Of a stretch of 64,000 bases of DNA, positions 63,261-64,000 are shown piece after piece; the stretch's first letter is position 1; each line of letters opens with the position of its first letter. Both the position numbers and the translations under genes were made by a program. The DNA is from JBLHLB01 sp047618505 (lineage in GTDB: Bacteria > Planctomycetota > UBA1135 > GCA-002686595): the NCBI GenBank assembly GCA_047618505.1, contig JBLHLB010000001.1, forward strand, positions 4,312 to 68,311, in the 5' to 3' direction. The notes beneath the pieces were generated by a model. That model was not told the origin of the DNA. It worked only from the letters and a program-made list of their open reading frames with translations, and did not search any database.

Positions 63261-64000
63261 CTAGAGAACGTCCTGTTTAGGGGCCAGAAGCTCCAAGAGT
63301 CTCTCTAGTTCTCGGTGGTCATGGAATTCCAAACTGAGGCGGCCTTGCTCGCCCTCTCCGGGCGCCAAATTCACCCTCATCCCCAGGGCTTCCCGCAGTC
63401 GCGCCTCAATCTCCTGCACCCAAGCAGGGATTGCTTCTTCACCGTCGCTCACCCTGAGATCGGGTTTCGGGTCAGAGGTTGCGGGTTTCGCAACTCTCTC
63501 ACGCGCACGCCTCTCAACCTCCCTTACCGAAAGGCCTTCTCGGACCGCTTCGTCCATCAGTTCGAGCTGTGAAGCTTCATCGCCCAACCCCAAGATTGCC
63601 CGGGCATGCCCCATGGAAATTTGGCGCCCTCTCACGCCATCTTGAATCTGCTCGGGCAGTTCAAGGAGCCTCAAGTGGTTGGTGACGGTTGTGCGCTGTA
63701 ACCCAACCTTGGTCGCAACCCCCTCCTGGGTGAGGCCCAGCTCTTCCATCATCCGGCGATAGCCCGATGCCTTCTCCATCGGATCGAGGTCTCGGCGCTG
63801 GAGGTTCTCAACAAGAGCGAGCTCCAACATCTCACTGTCTTTAACATCCTGACGAACCACCGCGGGAATGAGCTGGAGTCCTGCCATCTGAGAGGCCCGC
63901 CAGCGGCGCTCCCCAGCGATCAGCTCGAACCCCTCACCTACGCGCCTGACGAGGATAGGCTGCAACACACCGTGAGTCTCGATGCTCTGACGCAGCTCCT
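63261..64000 (-). CDS. parB: ParB/Spo0J chromosome-partition protein (N-terminus beyond the edge)
   Basis: The frame runs from past the right edge (ELRQSIETHGVLQPI) to a stop at 63261. It has the ParB N-domain boxes GERRWRASQMAGL (the CTPase/ParB box) and LVENLQRRDLDPMEKASGYR, the helix-turn-helix LTQEGVATKVGLQRTTVTNH, and SMGHARAILGL. The C-terminal dimer domain begins around EEAIPAWVQEIEARL. It binds parS and loads condensin. The window shows about 246 residues. Confidence 0.95.
   Translation of the reverse strand, partial: ELRQSIETHGVLQPILVRRVGEGFELIAGERRWRASQMAGLQLIPAVVRQDVKDSEMLELALVENLQRRDLDPMEKASGYRRMMEELGLTQEGVATKVGLQRTTVTNHLRLLELPEQIQDGVRGRQISMGHARAILGLGDEASQLELMDEAVREGLSVREVERRARERVAKPATSDPKPDLRVSDGEEAIPAWVQEIEARLREALGMRVNLAPGEGEQGRLSLEFHDHRELERLLELLAPKQDVL

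Overview
The window is GC-rich bacterial chromosome that most resembles a planctomycete (Planctomycetota) or a close PVC relative. The clues are a large secreted protein with a PVC-type dehydrogenase-like propeller and a C-terminal CxxCH haem site, an ECF sigma factor overlapping a giant Ser/Thr kinase with WD40-like repeats, several PQQ-type beta-propeller proteins, sulfatases and sialate O-acetylesterase (SASA) proteins, and many lipoprotein signals. No phage, IS element, CRISPR array, rRNA or convincing tRNA was seen. parB at the right edge and gyrA at 44-46 kb would fit an origin-proximal location, but that is inference.

Layout. 1-9.5 kb (mostly minus strand): a sulfatase-fold lipoprotein running off the left edge, coupled to a DsbD-type thiol reductase; a CDF metal transporter; a secreted lipocalin-like protein; class II ribonucleotide reductase (nrdJ); and the lipid II flippase murJ. 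9.6-14.6 kb (plus): small DUF4234 and DUF2752 membrane proteins, an SRPBCC protein, a Cys-type sulfatase and a tandem-SASA esterase. 14.7-24.1 kb: small envelope proteins, an HExxH lipoprotein, the CxxCH protein, a sialate O-acetylesterase and a BNR-repeat lipoprotein, with decayed coding fragments between them. 24-37.5 kb: two tiny coupled membrane proteins, a renalase-like flavoprotein, two secreted PQQ-type propellers, an SRPBCC / FAD oxidoreductase / membrane protein operon, and the ECF sigma-kinase pair. 37.6-47.8 kb: a double-GNAT acetyltransferase, a frameshifted ArsR gene with its SRPBCC partner, a propeller with inserted EF-hands, glutaminyl cyclase, yqeY, gyrA, a flavin reductase and a decayed alpha/beta hydrolase. 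47.9-64 kb: an operon of rnhC, dapF, a PHA-granule-like protein and an M48 protease; a cystathionine beta-synthase-like gene; a five-gene envelope operon (DUF3352-like, DUF374 acyltransferase, DUF72, alpha/beta hydrolase, GT2); a cyclophilin; and parB.

Most notable observation: the DsbD gene has an in-frame TGA exactly at the first position of its C-terminal thioredoxin CxxC motif. It is followed at the expected distance by a hairpin that fits the bacterial SECIS model, so the gene very probably encodes a selenoprotein (UxxC) that simple gene calling would truncate. Other observations are a degenerate second copy of the nrdJ 3' end lying beyond the nrdJ terminator, a tandem SASA protein whose second domain has lost its nucleophile, an ArsR gene broken by a one-base frameshift although its stop-start coupling is intact, and an alpha/beta hydrolase reduced to frameshifted remnants.

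How the genes may work together: the secreted sulfatases, acetylesterases, sialidase-like and propeller proteins look like a loose polysaccharide/glycan-handling surface repertoire. The ECF-kinase pair is a local signalling module. The remainder is housekeeping (DNA topology, dNTP synthesis, peptidoglycan precursors, chromosome partition).
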